Positions 50,111 to 59,155 of a stretch of DNA of 64,000 nt are shown piece by piece (within the stretch, counting starts at the first letter, position 1; the number at the start of each line of letters is the position of its first letter). Made by a program: the position numbers and the translations under genes. A model generated the notes under the pieces. The model was not told the origin of the DNA and searched no databases. It worked only from the letters and a program-made list of their open reading frames with translations. Source of the DNA: M3007 sp031398055 (lineage in GTDB: Bacteria; Bacteroidota; Bacteroidia; Chitinophagales; Saprospiraceae); NCBI GenBank assembly GCA_031398055.1, contig JANNMS010000127.1:1-64000 (forward strand), read 5' to 3'.

Positions 50111-51025
50111 TTGGAGGACTTTTTCAAAGAAGCCATCCATTATTTTTTTCCAAAATTGAACCCAAAAATTGATTGGAAACGAGGTTTCGAAATTTTGGAC
50201 AAAGAACTTGCCCAAATTTACCCGGAGAGCGACGAGACGCACCGACGTGTGGATATGTTGGTGAAAGTCTGGTTGAAAAATGGGCAGGAGCAATGGATTC
50301 TGTTTCATTTTGAGGTGCAGGGCTACCCAGACAAGCATTTTGGCTACCGGATGTTTGTCTATTTTTATCGGCTGCGCGACCGGTTTAAAGTACCGATTGC
50401 CAGTTTTGTCATTTTGACCGATGCCGATAAAAACTGGAAACCGAAATTTTACAGGTACAATCATCACGGCACAAAATGCACGCACGAATTTCCATATTTG
50501 AAATTGGCCGGAAAAACGGAGGCGGATTTTGAAGGCCAGACCAATCCGTGGGCGATTATTTTGAAACACGTTCTGTTTTGTTTGCAAGGCAATTGGACGG
50601 ACGAGGTTTTGATGAAAGCGAAACTTGAAGCGTCCGACGAATTTTTTGCGTTGGGCTTTTCAAATGAAAAAATCCAGCGTGCTTTGACCTTCATAAAATT
50701 CTTTGCCCAATTTGCCAATCCAGAATTTTTCGATAATTTTGACCGACAAATCCACATTATTCAACAAGAAAAAAATCCGAAAATGGGTCTACTTGAATTA
50801 GCGAGAGAAGAACTTCTCGAAAGAACCTTTGAAAAAGGCATGGAAAAAGGCAAAGAAGAAGGCAAGGAAGAAGGCATAGCCATCGGCGCGGATTTGGCGT
50901 TGGGATTGGTTATTGAAAAAATGCTTAATAAAGGAACAAACCCAAAAGTCATCGCAGAATTACTCGACGTTTCGATGGAAATGGTGCTTTCTATTGCGGA
51001 AAAAATCAAAATACAACTCAATTAA
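50111..51025 (+). CDS. Rpn-family recombination-promoting nuclease/putative transposase
   Basis: 304 residues from a TTG at 50111; a TGA lies 12 bp upstream in frame and no ATG is nearby. The Rpn/PDDEXK-type nuclease core is at about 1-150 (EILDKELAQIYPESDETHRR, WILFHFEVQGYPDKHFGYRM, IASFVILTDADKNW), with acidic and Q residues matching D..ExQ. A charged C-terminus contains an EKGKEEGKEEG run and a helical tail. Rpn proteins are phage- or recombination-associated nucleases found as mobile or accessory genes. It is followed by a terminator. Confidence 0.82.
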   Translation: MEDFFKEAIHYFFPKLNPKIDWKRGFEILDKELAQIYPESDETHRRVDMLVKVWLKNGQEQWILFHFEVQGYPDKHFGYRMFVYFYRLRDRFKVPIASFVILTDADKNWKPKFYRYNHHGTKCTHEFPYLKLAGKTEADFEGQTNPWAIILKHVLFCLQGNWTDEVLMKAKLEASDEFFALGFSNEKIQRALTFIKFFAQFANPEFFDNFDRQIHIIQQEKNPKMGLLELAREELLERTFEKGMEKGKEEGKEEGIAIGADLALGLVIEKMLNKGTNPKVIAELLDVSMEMVLSIAEKIKIQLN

Positions 51026-51044
51026 AATCTCCAATTTAAAAATC

Positions 51045-51079
51045 AAAACGCCCGACAGCAACCCACTGCCGGGCGTTTT
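51045..51079 (+). terminator. Intrinsic terminator of Rpn gene
   Basis: AAAACGCCCG and CGGGCGTTTT with an inner CAG/CTG stem and a 7-nt loop. It lies 19 bp after the Rpn stop codon. Confidence 0.85.
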
Positions 51080-51084
51080 CATTT

Positions 51085-51092
51085 TAACTTTG
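51085..51092 (+). promoter_or_regulatory. TAnnTTTG promoter for GH31 gene
   Basis: TAACTTTG, 21 bp before the ATG at 51114, directly after the Rpn terminator. AACTTTGCAGTG here matches the -7 region of blocks A and B. Confidence 0.5.
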
Positions 51093-51113
51093 CAGTGAAA
51101 AATTTTCAAAAAC

Positions 51114-53888
51114 ATGATTGAAAACCAACCCGCAACCCCAGTTTTGACAACCGAACCCGTTCGCCCCACCGAAATCGACTACGCCCACGCCGACGTTTCC
51201 GAACGGTACGATGATATTTATCAAACCTTTTCGCCCGACGAAGTGGTGGACGCGACTTGGCAGGACGGGGCGTACCAATTTAACTGCAAAAACGGTTTGG
51301 CACTCCGCGTCCAAATCATTTCCGGCGGCATCATCCGGCTGCGGTATTCGCCGGACGGCCATTTTTCAAAAGATTTTTCGTACGCCACCGACCCTGATTT
51401 TCGCCCCGAAAAAGTCGTCGCCACGCTCGACGAAAATGACAGCGAGTACATTTTGGTTTGTGAAAAACTGCAAGTCGTGGTGCAAAAATTGGGGATGTCC
51501 GTCAAATTTTACGATCCTGACGACCGGACGCTTTGCGAAGATTTTGCAGGTTTTTCGGCACACCGAACTATTATGAAGGGTTGGGCGGAAATGAAAATTT
51601 CGAAAAAATGCCACCGCCGCGAAGCGTTTTTTGGACTCGGCGACAAGGCTTGCGGGACAAATTTAAGGGGCAAAAAATTCCAAAATTGGTGCTCCGATGC
51701 CTATGCTTTTGGCCGGGAATATGACCCGATGTATCGCGCTATTCCGTTTTATTACGCTCTGAATCAAGGAGTTGCGTACGGTATTTTTTTTGACAACAGT
51801 TTCAAAACCCATTTTGATTTTGACTCCGAAGAAACGGGCGTGACCCAATTTTGGGCCGAGGGCGGCGAGGTAAATTATTGTTTTTTGGCCGGGCCGACGC
51901 TTTTGGAAGTCTCGAAAAATTACGCCCGGCTGACGGGTCGGCACGAATTGCCGCCGATTTGGTCGCTTGGATATCAGCAATGTCGGTGGAGTTATTACCC
52001 CGAAAAACGGGTGCGCGAGGTGGCCGAAACTTTTCGAAAACATCAAATTCCCTGCGACGCGATTTACCTCGACATTGATTACATGGACGGCTACCGGGTT
52101 TTTACTTGGAACAAAAATTATTTTCCTGACCCAAAAACCATGATTTCCGACCTGCAAAAACTGGGTTTCCAGACCGTTTTGATGATTGACCCTGGGGTGA
52201 AAGATGACCCGCATTTTCATGTCCGCCGCGAGGGTTTGGAGAAAAACCATTTCCTGAAAACTGTCGACGGCGACCTCGCAAAAGCACCCGTTTGGCCGGG
52301 GTTTTGTCTTTTTCCGGATTTTACAAAAGCGGAAACGCGTGGTTGGTGGGGCGATTTGTACGAAAATTTGGTGCAAAACGAGCCCGTCCGACCGGGTCAG
52401 CCGGGCGGGGGCGTCGCCGGTTTTTGGAACGACATGAACGAGCCCGCCGTTTTTCACGTCCACCACAAAACTTTGCCCGACCACGTGCTGCACGACCACG
52501 ACGGCCACCCGTGCAGCCACCGAAAAGCACACAATATATATGGTATGCAAATGAACCGCGCGTCGTGGGACGGCCTGCGGAAATTGCAACCTGAAAAACG
52601 CCCGTTTTTGTTGAGCCGCGCCAGTTTTTCGGGCGGGCAGCGGTTTTCTGCGATTTGGACGGGCGATAATTGCTCAAATTGGGAGCATTTGCAGATTGCA
52701 AACATCCAATGCCAGCGGCTCGCGGTGTCCGGTTTTTCGTTTTGCGGGACGGATATCGGCGGTTTTTGTGGCGATTTGGAGCCGGAATTGTACTTGCGGT
52801 GGATGCAATTGGCCGTTTTTCATCCTTTGATGCGCGTCCACAGCATGGGTCAGCACACGGCTGGCGACACGGCCTTGGCTTTGGACGAGGATGCTTTGGC
52901 GACGGACGCGACCTTGGATTTGGAAATTTTGGATGCTGTCCACCAGCAAAATTTGGATGCTGGCCATTCGAATTTGGAAAATGAAACGCCTGCCGAAAAT
53001 CAAGAATTTTCAAAAAATGAAAACCCAAAAAACGAAAACCAACCGCCTGAAACCATCGCCGAAAAAATCAACGCCATCCTCCAACCGCCCACTTCCATCG
53101 AACGCGAACCCTGGGCTTTCGGCGAAAAATGGTTGGCTTTGAACAAACAAGCCATCGAACTTCGCTACGCTTTGCTTCCGGTAATTTACACGGCGATGTG
53201 GAAAAACACGGTGGATGGCACGCCCGCGCTCCGCCACTTGATTTTTGAGGATGCTTCTGACCCAAAATTGACCGAAATCGAGCGCGATTTCATGTTCGGC
53301 GACCACGTTTTGGTCAGCCCGGTCATCCAGCCAAAAGTGCAGCGGCAGATGGTTTATTTGCCGACCCGTCCGACAGGGCCATCCGGGCGGGAAGGCAATT
53401 GGTTTTATTTTTGGTCGGGGCAGCAATGTCATGGCGACACGGCGGTCACGGTGCTGCCCGAACAGATTCCGTTTTTTGTCCGCGAGGGGGCGGTTTTGCC
53501 CGTTTATCCGATTCGGCAATGGACTGGCGAACGCCCGGTGGACGAACTGACTTTGTACGTTTATTTTAAAAATGGATTGGAAATCAGCGAGTTGTACGAA
53601 GATGCGGGCGAGGGCTACGATTATCGGACGGGCAATTTTTCTTTGAAAAAATATGCGACGGCGGGCAATCCATCCAAATTTTCGCTCCGCCAAACTGCGT
53701 CCGGCAACTGGAAACCGACGTATCAAAAAGTAAAAATTTTGATGATTGGCCTGCCGTTTTTTGCCAAAAGTTGCGTGGCCGACGGTGTGGCGATGCCGAT
53801 AAAAGAGATTCGGTTGCGGGAGCGGTCGATTTATACTTTGTCGGTCGGGGCGGATTTTGGGGAGATTGAGTGGGTTGGAAATGTTTAA
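51114..53888 (+). CDS. GH31 glycoside hydrolase (alpha-glucosidase-like)
   Basis: 924 residues with no signal peptide, so probably cytoplasmic. An N-terminal beta-sandwich (about 45-250) precedes the GH31 TIM barrel (about 270-680) with catalytic nucleophile region GFWNDMNEPAVF (about 440) and acid/base region WTGDNCSNW (about 515). An insert of about 75 residues with acidic and Asn/Gln/Pro-rich low complexity (HSNLENETPAENQEFSKNEN) separates VHSMGQHT from REPWAFGEKW. A C-terminal beta domain follows (about 720-924). It probably releases glucose from alpha-glucosides or glycogen-derived oligosaccharides. Confidence 0.92.
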   Translation: MIENQPATPVLTTEPVRPTEIDYAHADVSERYDDIYQTFSPDEVVDATWQDGAYQFNCKNGLALRVQIISGGIIRLRYSPDGHFSKDFSYATDPDFRPEKVVATLDENDSEYILVCEKLQVVVQKLGMSVKFYDPDDRTLCEDFAGFSAHRTIMKGWAEMKISKKCHRREAFFGLGDKACGTNLRGKKFQNWCSDAYAFGREYDPMYRAIPFYYALNQGVAYGIFFDNSFKTHFDFDSEETGVTQFWAEGGEVNYCFLAGPTLLEVSKNYARLTGRHELPPIWSLGYQQCRWSYYPEKRVREVAETFRKHQIPCDAIYLDIDYMDGYRVFTWNKNYFPDPKTMISDLQKLGFQTVLMIDPGVKDDPHFHVRREGLEKNHFLKTVDGDLAKAPVWPGFCLFPDFTKAETRGWWGDLYENLVQNEPVRPGQPGGGVAGFWNDMNEPAVFHVHHKTLPDHVLHDHDGHPCSHRKAHNIYGMQMNRASWDGLRKLQPEKRPFLLSRASFSGGQRFSAIWTGDNCSNWEHLQIANIQCQRLAVSGFSFCGTDIGGFCGDLEPELYLRWMQLAVFHPLMRVHSMGQHTAGDTALALDEDALATDATLDLEILDAVHQQNLDAGHSNLENETPAENQEFSKNENPKNENQPPETIAEKINAILQPPTSIEREPWAFGEKWLALNKQAIELRYALLPVIYTAMWKNTVDGTPALRHLIFEDASDPKLTEIERDFMFGDHVLVSPVIQPKVQRQMVYLPTRPTGPSGREGNWFYFWSGQQCHGDTAVTVLPEQIPFFVREGAVLPVYPIRQWTGERPVDELTLYVYFKNGLEISELYEDAGEGYDYRTGNFSLKKYATAGNPSKFSLRQTASGNWKPTYQKVKILMIGLPFFAKSCVADGVAMPIKEIRLRERSIYTLSVGADFGEIEWVGNV

Positions 53889-53896
53889 AAAATTAA

Positions 53897-54152
53897 TTGT
53901 TGGAATCAGAATTTACAGAATTTTAGAATTTACATAATTTTGAAATTGTCGGAATCAGAATTTACAGAATTTTAGAATTTACATAATTTTGAAATTGTCG
54001 GAATCAGAATTTACAGAATTTTAGAATTTACATAATTTTGAAATTGTCGGAATCAGAATTTACAAAATTTTAGAATTTGCATAATTTTGAAAATTCTAAA
54101 ATTCTGTAAATTCTGATTCCAACAATTTATAAATTCTGATTCCAACAATTTT
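53897..54152. repeat. 49-bp tandem array with inverted end
   Basis: Four direct copies start TTGT(C/T)GGAATCAGAATT at 53897, 53946, 53995 and 54044 (exactly 49 bp apart). They are followed by a partial reversed arm (TTCTGATTCCAACAATT, twice) ending near 54152. It is related to 14706-14784 and 21156-21226. It occupies the gap between the GH31 gene and the next T9SS gene. Confidence 0.92.
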
Positions 54153-54175
54153 AACTTGATAAAATTCAAATTTTT

Positions 54176-56476
54176 ATGAAAAAACTCACCACCACCCTGA
54201 CCCTAATTTTCGCCACTTTTTCAATCATTTTTGCCCAAACCACCGCCTCGCTAATCGGCGTGCCGGGCAAAAACGACCGTCCCACCAAACTCATCTCGAC
54301 TGCCGACGGCGGTTATTTGATGGCCGGGCAGGTGGACAACGACGCGGCACTTTACCGTTTCGATTGCAACGGAATTTTGCTCGATTCGATCCGAAAAGAC
54401 TTGCCGGCGGCTGGCAGTTTTGAAATTTTCAACGATGTCGTGGCTTTGCCGAACGGCAATTTTGTGGCAGTCGGCGAGGCGGTTTCTACCGACGGAACCA
54501 TCAAACATGGCATCGCCATTTTGGTCTCGCCGAACCTCGCGCAAATCAAATTCGATACTTTTTTTGTCAATGGAAAATCGGCGGCGGTCAAACGAATCGT
54601 GCGCCGACCGTCGGGAGAATTGGTTATCGCCGGTGTTCAATTGGGCGTGGGTTTGGATTTTGGCGATGCTTTTTGCGCCAATTTGAACGCGACGACGATG
54701 CGCCCGAGCACCTCGATTTCTGTTTTTGGCTACGGAATTGACGAAGTTCGAGGTCTGAGTTTGACGGCTGCGGGCGATTTGTTGGTGGCTGGGTACAGCG
54801 TTTTGGGAAATATTTTTGACGTAAATGCCAGTTTGACCAACATCGCGTGGGTTCGCGCGGTCAAAAATGACGGCTCGAAAAAATGGGACTTCCGCCGAAA
54901 CGATGTTTTTACCAATAAATATGGCCGCGCCTATTTTGAAGAAGCCATCGAAAACCCGCAAACCGGCCATATTTTGGCAGGCGGCACGCGGTTTTTGGGC
55001 GATACTTCGAACGCGCTCGACCCACATTTTCAACTTTTTGACAAAGACGGAAATGCGATCGACAGCATGACTTTGGTTTTGAAAGGTGGGCAAAATATCA
55101 ACGAAATCCGGGGCGTGTCGTCCGTGCCGTTTGTGTTTTTGGTGGTCGGCGACAGCACGCAGACGGCCACTTTGACCGCCAATTTTGCTTTCCCGTTTTT
55201 CGCACTTTACACCGAAATTGGGAATAAAATTCAATATGTTGCGCATGGTTCTGACCCTGCTTTTCCACTTTCCATCCAATCCGCGCTGCCCGCAAAAAAC
55301 GGTGAAACTGCCATCGCCGGAACCATTTTCCTGCCGCCGGGCGTGGCCAACAACCAAGATATTTTGATTTCGCTGCCCAGTTTTGCGGTCTCGATTTCGC
55401 AAAATGGCAACGAACTTTTTGCCGCCGTCGAACCGACCGGAAATTATCAATATCAATGGATTTTCAACGGCCAACCGCTCGCCGGGCAAAATTCGCCGAC
55501 ACTTTCAGCAGCGTCGGACGGAATTTACACAGTCGTCGTGACCGATGTGGACGGCTGTTCGCGGACGGAAAACATCACGGTTTCGGGCGCGGGTCAAATT
55601 TCAGCGCAAATTTTCGAGGCACTTTCGGACACAATTTGCGCCGGCGTGCCGCTTTTGACCCAGGAAATAATCAACGATGCCGAAAGTTATCAATGGGATT
55701 TTGGCAACGGCGTGGGTTCGCAACAACCAAAACCCGTTATCATTTATTCAAATCCGGGGACGTACCAGTTGAAATTGACGGCCAAAACTTCGCCCGGCCA
55801 ATATTTTGTTCCTGAAATTTCGGTGCTCGCCCACGAACCTTATTTTTCATTGACCGACCCGGAACCAGACATTTATTTCATTTTGAAAAACTCGGCGGGC
55901 GCGGAAGTTTACCGTTCGGAAATTTATTTCAATGCCACCGATTTGCCTTTAAAAATCCCCTGCGCCGTGCTTTTGACCAATTCAAATTACGTACTCGAAC
56001 TTTGGGATTACGATTTGTTGGACACCGACGACGCGCTTGGCTATGTTTTTTTGGCCAATCCGACGGCGGGCGGAACGTTCAGTTTTGGCGGAGCAAGCGT
56101 TTTTTTCCAAACCAGCGCGGCGGGCGCAAATTATGTGCATTCCCAAACCATCACCGTTTTGCCAGCGAACGACCCAAAATGCACGAGCGCAGCGGATGAA
56201 ATTTCAAATTTTGAAAATGTAAAAATCTACCCCGTTCCGCTGCGGTCGGGCGATGATTTGCAAATTGATTTGGGTGAAAATGCTGCGCAAATCGTTGAGG
56301 TTCAATTGGTTGATGCGTTTGGAAGAGTCGTTGAAATTTGGCGGAAGCCGGAGATTTTGGATGGAAAAATGACTTTGAAAACGGCGGGGCTGGGCGCGGC
56401 AGCGGGTGTTTATTTTTTGAATTTTAGGACTGCCGAAGGGAAAATTGCGGGGCGGCGGGTGATTTTTGGGGAGTAA
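54176..56476 (+). CDS. Secreted PKD-domain protein with T9SS sorting domain
   Basis: 766 residues. Signal peptide (MKKLTTTLTLIFATFSIIFA). A region (about 25-400) like a delta-60/propeller-type repeat sequence (STADGGYLMAGQVDNDAALY, LPNGNFVAVGEA, PSGELVIAGVQL) is followed by an Ig-like/gliding-type domain (about 415-490, YQYQWIFNGQPLAGQNSPTL), a PKD domain (about 495-560, YQWDFGNGVGSQQPKPVIIY), a further beta domain and a C-terminal T9SS tail (VKIYPVPLRSGDDLQIDL... GVYFLNFRTAEGKIAGRRVIF). It is exported and surface-associated. Function unknown. Confidence 0.85.
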   Translation: MKKLTTTLTLIFATFSIIFAQTTASLIGVPGKNDRPTKLISTADGGYLMAGQVDNDAALYRFDCNGILLDSIRKDLPAAGSFEIFNDVVALPNGNFVAVGEAVSTDGTIKHGIAILVSPNLAQIKFDTFFVNGKSAAVKRIVRRPSGELVIAGVQLGVGLDFGDAFCANLNATTMRPSTSISVFGYGIDEVRGLSLTAAGDLLVAGYSVLGNIFDVNASLTNIAWVRAVKNDGSKKWDFRRNDVFTNKYGRAYFEEAIENPQTGHILAGGTRFLGDTSNALDPHFQLFDKDGNAIDSMTLVLKGGQNINEIRGVSSVPFVFLVVGDSTQTATLTANFAFPFFALYTEIGNKIQYVAHGSDPAFPLSIQSALPAKNGETAIAGTIFLPPGVANNQDILISLPSFAVSISQNGNELFAAVEPTGNYQYQWIFNGQPLAGQNSPTLSAASDGIYTVVVTDVDGCSRTENITVSGAGQISAQIFEALSDTICAGVPLLTQEIINDAESYQWDFGNGVGSQQPKPVIIYSNPGTYQLKLTAKTSPGQYFVPEISVLAHEPYFSLTDPEPDIYFILKNSAGAEVYRSEIYFNATDLPLKIPCAVLLTNSNYVLELWDYDLLDTDDALGYVFLANPTAGGTFSFGGASVFFQTSAAGANYVHSQTITVLPANDPKCTSAADEISNFENVKIYPVPLRSGDDLQIDLGENAAQIVEVQLVDAFGRVVEIWRKPEILDGKMTLKTAGLGAAAGVYFLNFRTAEGKIAGRRVIFGE

Positions 56477-56532
56477 ATTTCTGATTTCTTTTTTTCAAAA
56501 GTTTCTATTTTTGCTGGCGCTTCATCGAATTT

Positions 56533-56609
56533 CGGGATGTAGCGCAGCCCGGTAGCGTGCGTCGTTCGGGACGACGAGGTCGCAGGTTCGAATCCTGTCA
56601 TCCCGACCA
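56533..56609 (+). tRNA. tRNA-Pro(CGG)
   Basis: Cloverleaf of 77 nt including an encoded CCA: acceptor stem CGGGATG / CATCCCG (56533-56539, 56599-56605), anticodon stem CGTCG / CGACG with loop TTCGGGA (anticodon CGG at 56567-56569), and a TTCGAATC T-loop. It decodes CCG. No att-type duplication of its 3' end was found in the window. Confidence 0.97.
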
Positions 56610-56616
56610 AAAATCA

Positions 56617-56653
56617 AAAAGCCGTTGTAAGTCATTGACTCACAACGGCTTTT
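56617..56653. terminator. Intrinsic terminator after tRNA-Pro
   Basis: AAAAGCCGTTGT and ACAACGGCTTTT stem, 8 bp after the tRNA. It may also serve the convergent FG-GAP gene. Confidence 0.75.
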
Positions 56654-56690
56654 GAATTTTAGGAATGACCAAAATCCAGCATCCAAAGTC

Positions 56691-58994
56691 CTATTTTTCA
56701 ACCACCAATTTTACCGTCGCCAACCGTCCGTCCGCCAGCACATTTATCAGATAAATGCCTGTCGGCCAATCTTTTACAATCAAATCAAACCGGCTGCCGC
56801 TGCCATTTCCGCTTGCCAAAATTTGCCCCAAAACATTCACCGTCTGCCACTGAAAATCCGTTTCCCGGTTCAAGTTGACGACCGCCAAACGTGTCGCAGG
56901 ATTTGGCGAAACCGTCATTTTTAGGTTTTCAGAAATCGGTTCACTGTCGGAAGTTGAAATCAAATCGGTTTTAAAAACCTGCAAACCACCGCGAGAATTT
57001 CCGATGACCATGTCCAATTTCCCGTCGTTGTCGAGGTCGGCGAAGGCCGGATGGCTGCGCGTGCCGACGTCAACTTGCCCCCAAAAATCGGAAACGAGCG
57101 GAAATTCCGGGTCGTTGACGTTCGTAAATTTGTAGGCTTCCAATTTTCCCTGAAAAATACCCATCACCGCGAGCAATCCGTCCGCCGATTTGACGAACGA
57201 AATATTTGAAAAACCGACCACGTCGTTGTTCGTTTTGGCATCCAAACCGCCCAATTTTTGCACCGTCGGCGCGGCTGGAAAATGTGGGGCGAACGCCGTT
57301 CCGTCATTTTTGAAAAAATTGATGTTGCCCGACCGCTCGCCCATCAAAAGGTCTTTTTTTCCATCGCCGTCGAGGTCTATAATATATGGTGTGGAAGTTT
57401 GCGAAATGTCCAACGTGAGCCAATACGGGTCGTAGTCTTGCTGAAAAATCATTGGATTGCTCTGCCCGCCGACGTTTTTGAAATAAAAAACCGCGCCGTA
57501 CTGACTTCCGACCATCAAATCCTCGTCGCCATCCTTGTCCAAATCTCCAAAAGCAGGCGAAAATTCGTAGTCGTTCGGGGCATATTGCGACATTCCGAGC
57601 CAATCCGAATCGGCCAATTTGAAATCTGGGGCGAACGAACTTCCTTTATTTAAAAATAAAAACAACCTCGCGTTGAACGAACTCGCCGAAACGCCCGGGC
57701 CAGTCGCCGAGAAAAACCCCTGCGTCCCGACCACCAAATCCAGCAAACCATCGGCGTTGACATCGGCAAAAGCAGGGTGGGTGATCGTCCCAAAATCAAT
57801 CATTTCACCAGTCAAAAAATCGGTTTTTTGCAGTTCAAAATGGTAGTTCGAGTTGCTGCCCGTGTTTTTGTAAAACCACACATTTCGTTGATCTTCAATG
57901 ATTCCGCGCGAATTTGGACTGACCAGCATGTCGTTTTTGCCGTCACCGTCGGCATCCAAAATGAACGCCGCCGGGAAAGTCACGACCTCCGCCTGCACAT
58001 TGTAACTTGGAAAAAACGTGTCCTGCGCCACCATCCAAGCTTGCGTTTTGGTGCCGCCGTTCGTCATTTTATTGAGGCATGGGAAAGAAATATCGCCCAA
58101 AATAATCTCTTTGTCGCCGTCGCCGTCCTCGTCAAAAGTGGTCACGGTGCTGCCGGGATGCAGGCCGTCGCGGTCTTCGATTGCCTGGAAATTGTTGACG
58201 CAAGTGTCCGGGTCGCCGCTCAAACCATTTTTGCAAGCCACCATTCCACTTTCGTAAAAACGGCCCCAGCATCGGTCGGCGAGTTCGAAATGCAAACTGT
58301 CGTCGCCAAAACCTTGCTGCGCGGATTTGTTGTTGAACAACCAAACATGGCCGCCGACTGATGCCTCGAAAGTCAAAATATCAATATCGCCGTCGCTGTC
58401 CATGTCCGCAAATTCGGGGATGTCCTCCGACGAAATGGAAAGATTGTTCCAAATTCCGGGGATTTCGTCGGGGTAATAAATGAAGTCCGTTTCGCAGGTC
58501 GAGCAGCCGGGATAGTGAAATTTAAACGGTTTGAATTTCAGGACGTTGCCATCGTAAAAACCTTTAAACACTTGAATTTCAAAGGTTTGCACGGGCAGGG
58601 ACGAGCAAAAAATATCCGCCGCGCCGTCGTTGTCGAAATCCCGGAGCAATGCCCAATCTTCCAAAATTGGAAAATTGAGGGCAAATTCTGGGGCGTATTC
58701 ATAATTTGGTGAGCCGCCCGGCGCGGTTTGTTTGTTCAAAAAAGTCAAAAGATGGTTGCCGATTCGGTCAAAAACGACGAGGTCTGGTTTGCCATCCTTG
58801 TTCAAATCGGCGGTCGAAAATTGGGGGGCGTTCAGGCCTCCGGCGAACGGATATTTCAGGTTTTTGCCGTTGATTTCGACTGGGAAACTGGTCGGGAAAA
58901 AGGCGTTTTGGGCAAAGTTTTTATTTCCAAAAAAAAGGAAAACGGCCAAAAAGTAGGCGAGGGGAGTGGTTGAAAAAGGCTTTTTAAATTTCAT
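56691..58994 (-). CDS. FG-GAP/VCBS repeat protein with T9SS sorting domain
   Basis: 767 residues from the ATG at 58994 (an in-frame ATG at 59006 is possible). Signal peptide (FSTTPLAYFLAVFLFFGNKNFAQ). FG-GAP/VCBS-type repeats follow, each with a calcium-binding-like D.(D/N).DG.(D/P)D loop: DLNKDGKPDLVV, DFDNDGAADIFC, DMDSDGDIDILT, DEDGDGDKEIIL, DADGDGKNDMLV, DVNADGLLDLVV, DLDKDGDEDLMV, DLDGDGKKDLLM and DLDNDGKLDMVI. C-terminal T9SS tail (MTVSPNPATRLAVVNL... GIYLINVLADGRLATVKLVVE). It is a surface protein, probably folding as a calcium-dependent propeller. It lies beside tRNA-Pro on the opposite strand. Confidence 0.9.
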   Translation of the reverse strand: MKFKKPFSTTPLAYFLAVFLFFGNKNFAQNAFFPTSFPVEINGKNLKYPFAGGLNAPQFSTADLNKDGKPDLVVFDRIGNHLLTFLNKQTAPGGSPNYEYAPEFALNFPILEDWALLRDFDNDGAADIFCSSLPVQTFEIQVFKGFYDGNVLKFKPFKFHYPGCSTCETDFIYYPDEIPGIWNNLSISSEDIPEFADMDSDGDIDILTFEASVGGHVWLFNNKSAQQGFGDDSLHFELADRCWGRFYESGMVACKNGLSGDPDTCVNNFQAIEDRDGLHPGSTVTTFDEDGDGDKEIILGDISFPCLNKMTNGGTKTQAWMVAQDTFFPSYNVQAEVVTFPAAFILDADGDGKNDMLVSPNSRGIIEDQRNVWFYKNTGSNSNYHFELQKTDFLTGEMIDFGTITHPAFADVNADGLLDLVVGTQGFFSATGPGVSASSFNARLFLFLNKGSSFAPDFKLADSDWLGMSQYAPNDYEFSPAFGDLDKDGDEDLMVGSQYGAVFYFKNVGGQSNPMIFQQDYDPYWLTLDISQTSTPYIIDLDGDGKKDLLMGERSGNINFFKNDGTAFAPHFPAAPTVQKLGGLDAKTNNDVVGFSNISFVKSADGLLAVMGIFQGKLEAYKFTNVNDPEFPLVSDFWGQVDVGTRSHPAFADLDNDGKLDMVIGNSRGGLQVFKTDLISTSDSEPISENLKMTVSPNPATRLAVVNLNRETDFQWQTVNVLGQILASGNGSGSRFDLIVKDWPTGIYLINVLADGRLATVKLVVEK

Positions 58995-59130
58995 TTCGAT
59001 TTTCATTTTCAAAAAAATTTGTTCGTGGGTCAAACATAAAGCCAAAGGATTTTTCGGGTGGATGAAAATTTTGGATGCTGCCAGACGGGGCGAAAGTTTT
59101 GGGGGATTTTCAAATTGAGATCGGCCAACC

Positions 59131-59138
59131 TACTTTTG
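59131..59138 (+). promoter_or_regulatory. TAnnTTTG promoter of DUF433/DUF5615 operon
   Basis: TACTTTTG, 17 bp before the ATG at 59156. It shows that the open frame upstream of 59156 is not translated. Confidence 0.55.
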
Positions 59139-59155
59139 TAAAAAATTTTAGAAAA

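Noticed and set aside
53897..54152. 49-bp tandem array as a CRISPR
   Set aside because: The repeats are directly adjacent with no variable spacers, are AT-rich, and relate to dispersed hairpins.
56533..56609. tRNA-Pro as an integration (att) site
   Set aside because: No second copy of the tRNA 3' end and no integrase gene are seen within the window.
56410..56610. Minus-strand frame starting VGMTGFEPATSSSRTTH near tRNA-Pro
   Set aside because: It is the antisense of tRNA-Pro plus flank. This peptide is a well-known mis-annotation of the tRNA complement, and the frame has no independent support.
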